Assembly: GCA_947447835.1 (NCBI GenBank)
Contig: CANFLP010000045.1
Location: 1-14,423 of the forward strand
Source of the DNA: Bacteroidota bacterium
GTDB lineage: Bacteria; Bacteroidota; Bacteroidia; Chitinophagales; Chitinophagaceae
Length of the DNA stretch: 14,423 nt
Reading direction: 5' to 3'
Shown here: piece by piece, positions 14,178 to 14,423 of the stretch
Numbering within the stretch: the first letter of the stretch is position 1
Layout of the letters: each line of letters starts with the position of its first letter
Program-made: the position numbers and the translations under genes
The notes under the pieces: model-generated
What the model was told of the DNA's origin: nothing
Databases searched by the model: none
The model's input: only the letters and a program-made list of their open reading frames with translations

Positions 14178-14423
14178 TTAATTTAACTGCATATCAGCGA
14201 TGATACCATTTATTTTATTTTGTAATAGTGCATACTTTGCATCAAATTCACCAGCATGCACTAATGTAGTGTTCACACTAAAATAGAACTTAATTTTAGG
14301 CTCTGTTCCACTAGGTCTTGCCGAAATTTTACTACCATCCTCTGTTATAAATTGTAGCACATTACTTTTTGGTAAATTAATTTTCCATGTTTCACCCGTT
14401 AGTAAATTAGTCCCCTTCTGTAA
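14178..14423 (-). CDS. C-terminal part of a phospho-sugar mutase (phosphoglucomutase/phosphomannomutase family)
   Basis: The open frame runs unbroken from the right edge of the window to the stop at 14178, giving 81 residues. It is the 3' end of a gene that starts outside. The C-terminal phosphate-binding loop ARPSGTEPKIKFYFSV is the diagnostic end domain of alpha-D-phosphohexomutases. The form RPSGTEPKIKFYFSV is one I associate with the long (about 570-580 residues) phosphoglucomutase/phosphomannomutase of Bacteroidota rather than GlmM. An apparent GTG start at 14360 is not real, because in-frame coding sequence continues upstream of it (for example TGETWKINLPKSN). The gene precedes pcm by nine bases, so the two are likely an operon. 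Active-site serine and metal loop lie outside the window and cannot be checked. Confidence 0.85.
   Translation of the reverse strand, partial: LQKGTNLLTGETWKINLPKSNVLQFITEDGSKISARPSGTEPKIKFYFSVNTTLVHAGEFDAKYALLQNKINGIIADMQLN

Noticed and set aside
14178..14360. Separate 60-residue gene starting with GTG at 14360
   Set aside because: The same frame stays open to the window edge with coherent coding sequence, and the content is the C-terminal domain of a phosphohexomutase, so it is the end of a longer gene.
1..14423. Mobile elements, CRISPR arrays, toxin-antitoxin pairs or defence genes
   Set aside because: I saw no transposase or integrase motif, no regularly spaced repeats and no attachment-site duplication of the tRNA-His 3' end, although the tRNA was examined as a possible integration site.

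Overview
The window reads as a chromosomal segment of an AT-rich member of the Bacteroidota, probably a Chitinophagaceae-like lineage. Three things support the phylum. Families typical of it are present: a DUF2723 glycosyltransferase, an UpxY/NusG-like antiterminator and an outer-membrane beta-barrel 'OMP_b-brl_3' receptor. The Bacteroidota -7 promoter box TAnnTTTG sits ahead of most transcription units. Gene starts lack Shine-Dalgarno sequences. The genus cannot be fixed from the sequence alone. There is no sign of mobile elements, CRISPR arrays or recent transfer.

Layout, left to right. (1) 1-2690, plus strand: a two-gene unit of a GlmM-type phosphohexomutase and a cysteine desulfurase, closed by a strong bidirectional terminator. 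(2) 2707-5781, minus strand: a 1024-residue multi-pass DUF2723 (GT-C, TMEM260-like) protein. It faces mtaB across a 119-base divergent promoter region. (3) 5901-7193, plus strand: mtaB, a tRNA methylthiotransferase, probably leaderless. (4) 7225-9970, minus strand: a C-terminal processing protease (Prc family) followed one base later by an UpxY/NusG-like antiterminator; this unit converges on mtaB. (5) 10111-10222, plus strand: tRNA-His(GUG) and its terminator, then a small DUF445-like membrane protein. (6) 10833-13424, plus strand: a large TonB-receptor-like outer-membrane protein behind a palindrome-bearing promoter. A hairpin terminator separates it from the convergent next unit. (7) 13503-14423, minus strand: protein-L-isoaspartate methyltransferase, preceded by the C-terminal end of a second phosphohexomutase that runs off the window.

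Functionally this is mostly housekeeping plus cell-envelope work. It covers amino-sugar and sugar-phosphate supply (two mutases), sulfur mobilisation and tRNA thiolation (cysteine desulfurase, MtaB), envelope protein glycosylation (DUF2723), periplasmic proteolysis (Prc), protein repair (Pcm) and outer-membrane transport. No convincing undescribed multi-gene system is visible. The points most worth a second look are the Prc-UpxY coupling, the leaderless mtaB start, the palindrome over the outer-membrane receptor promoter, and the changed SAM-binding loop in Pcm.
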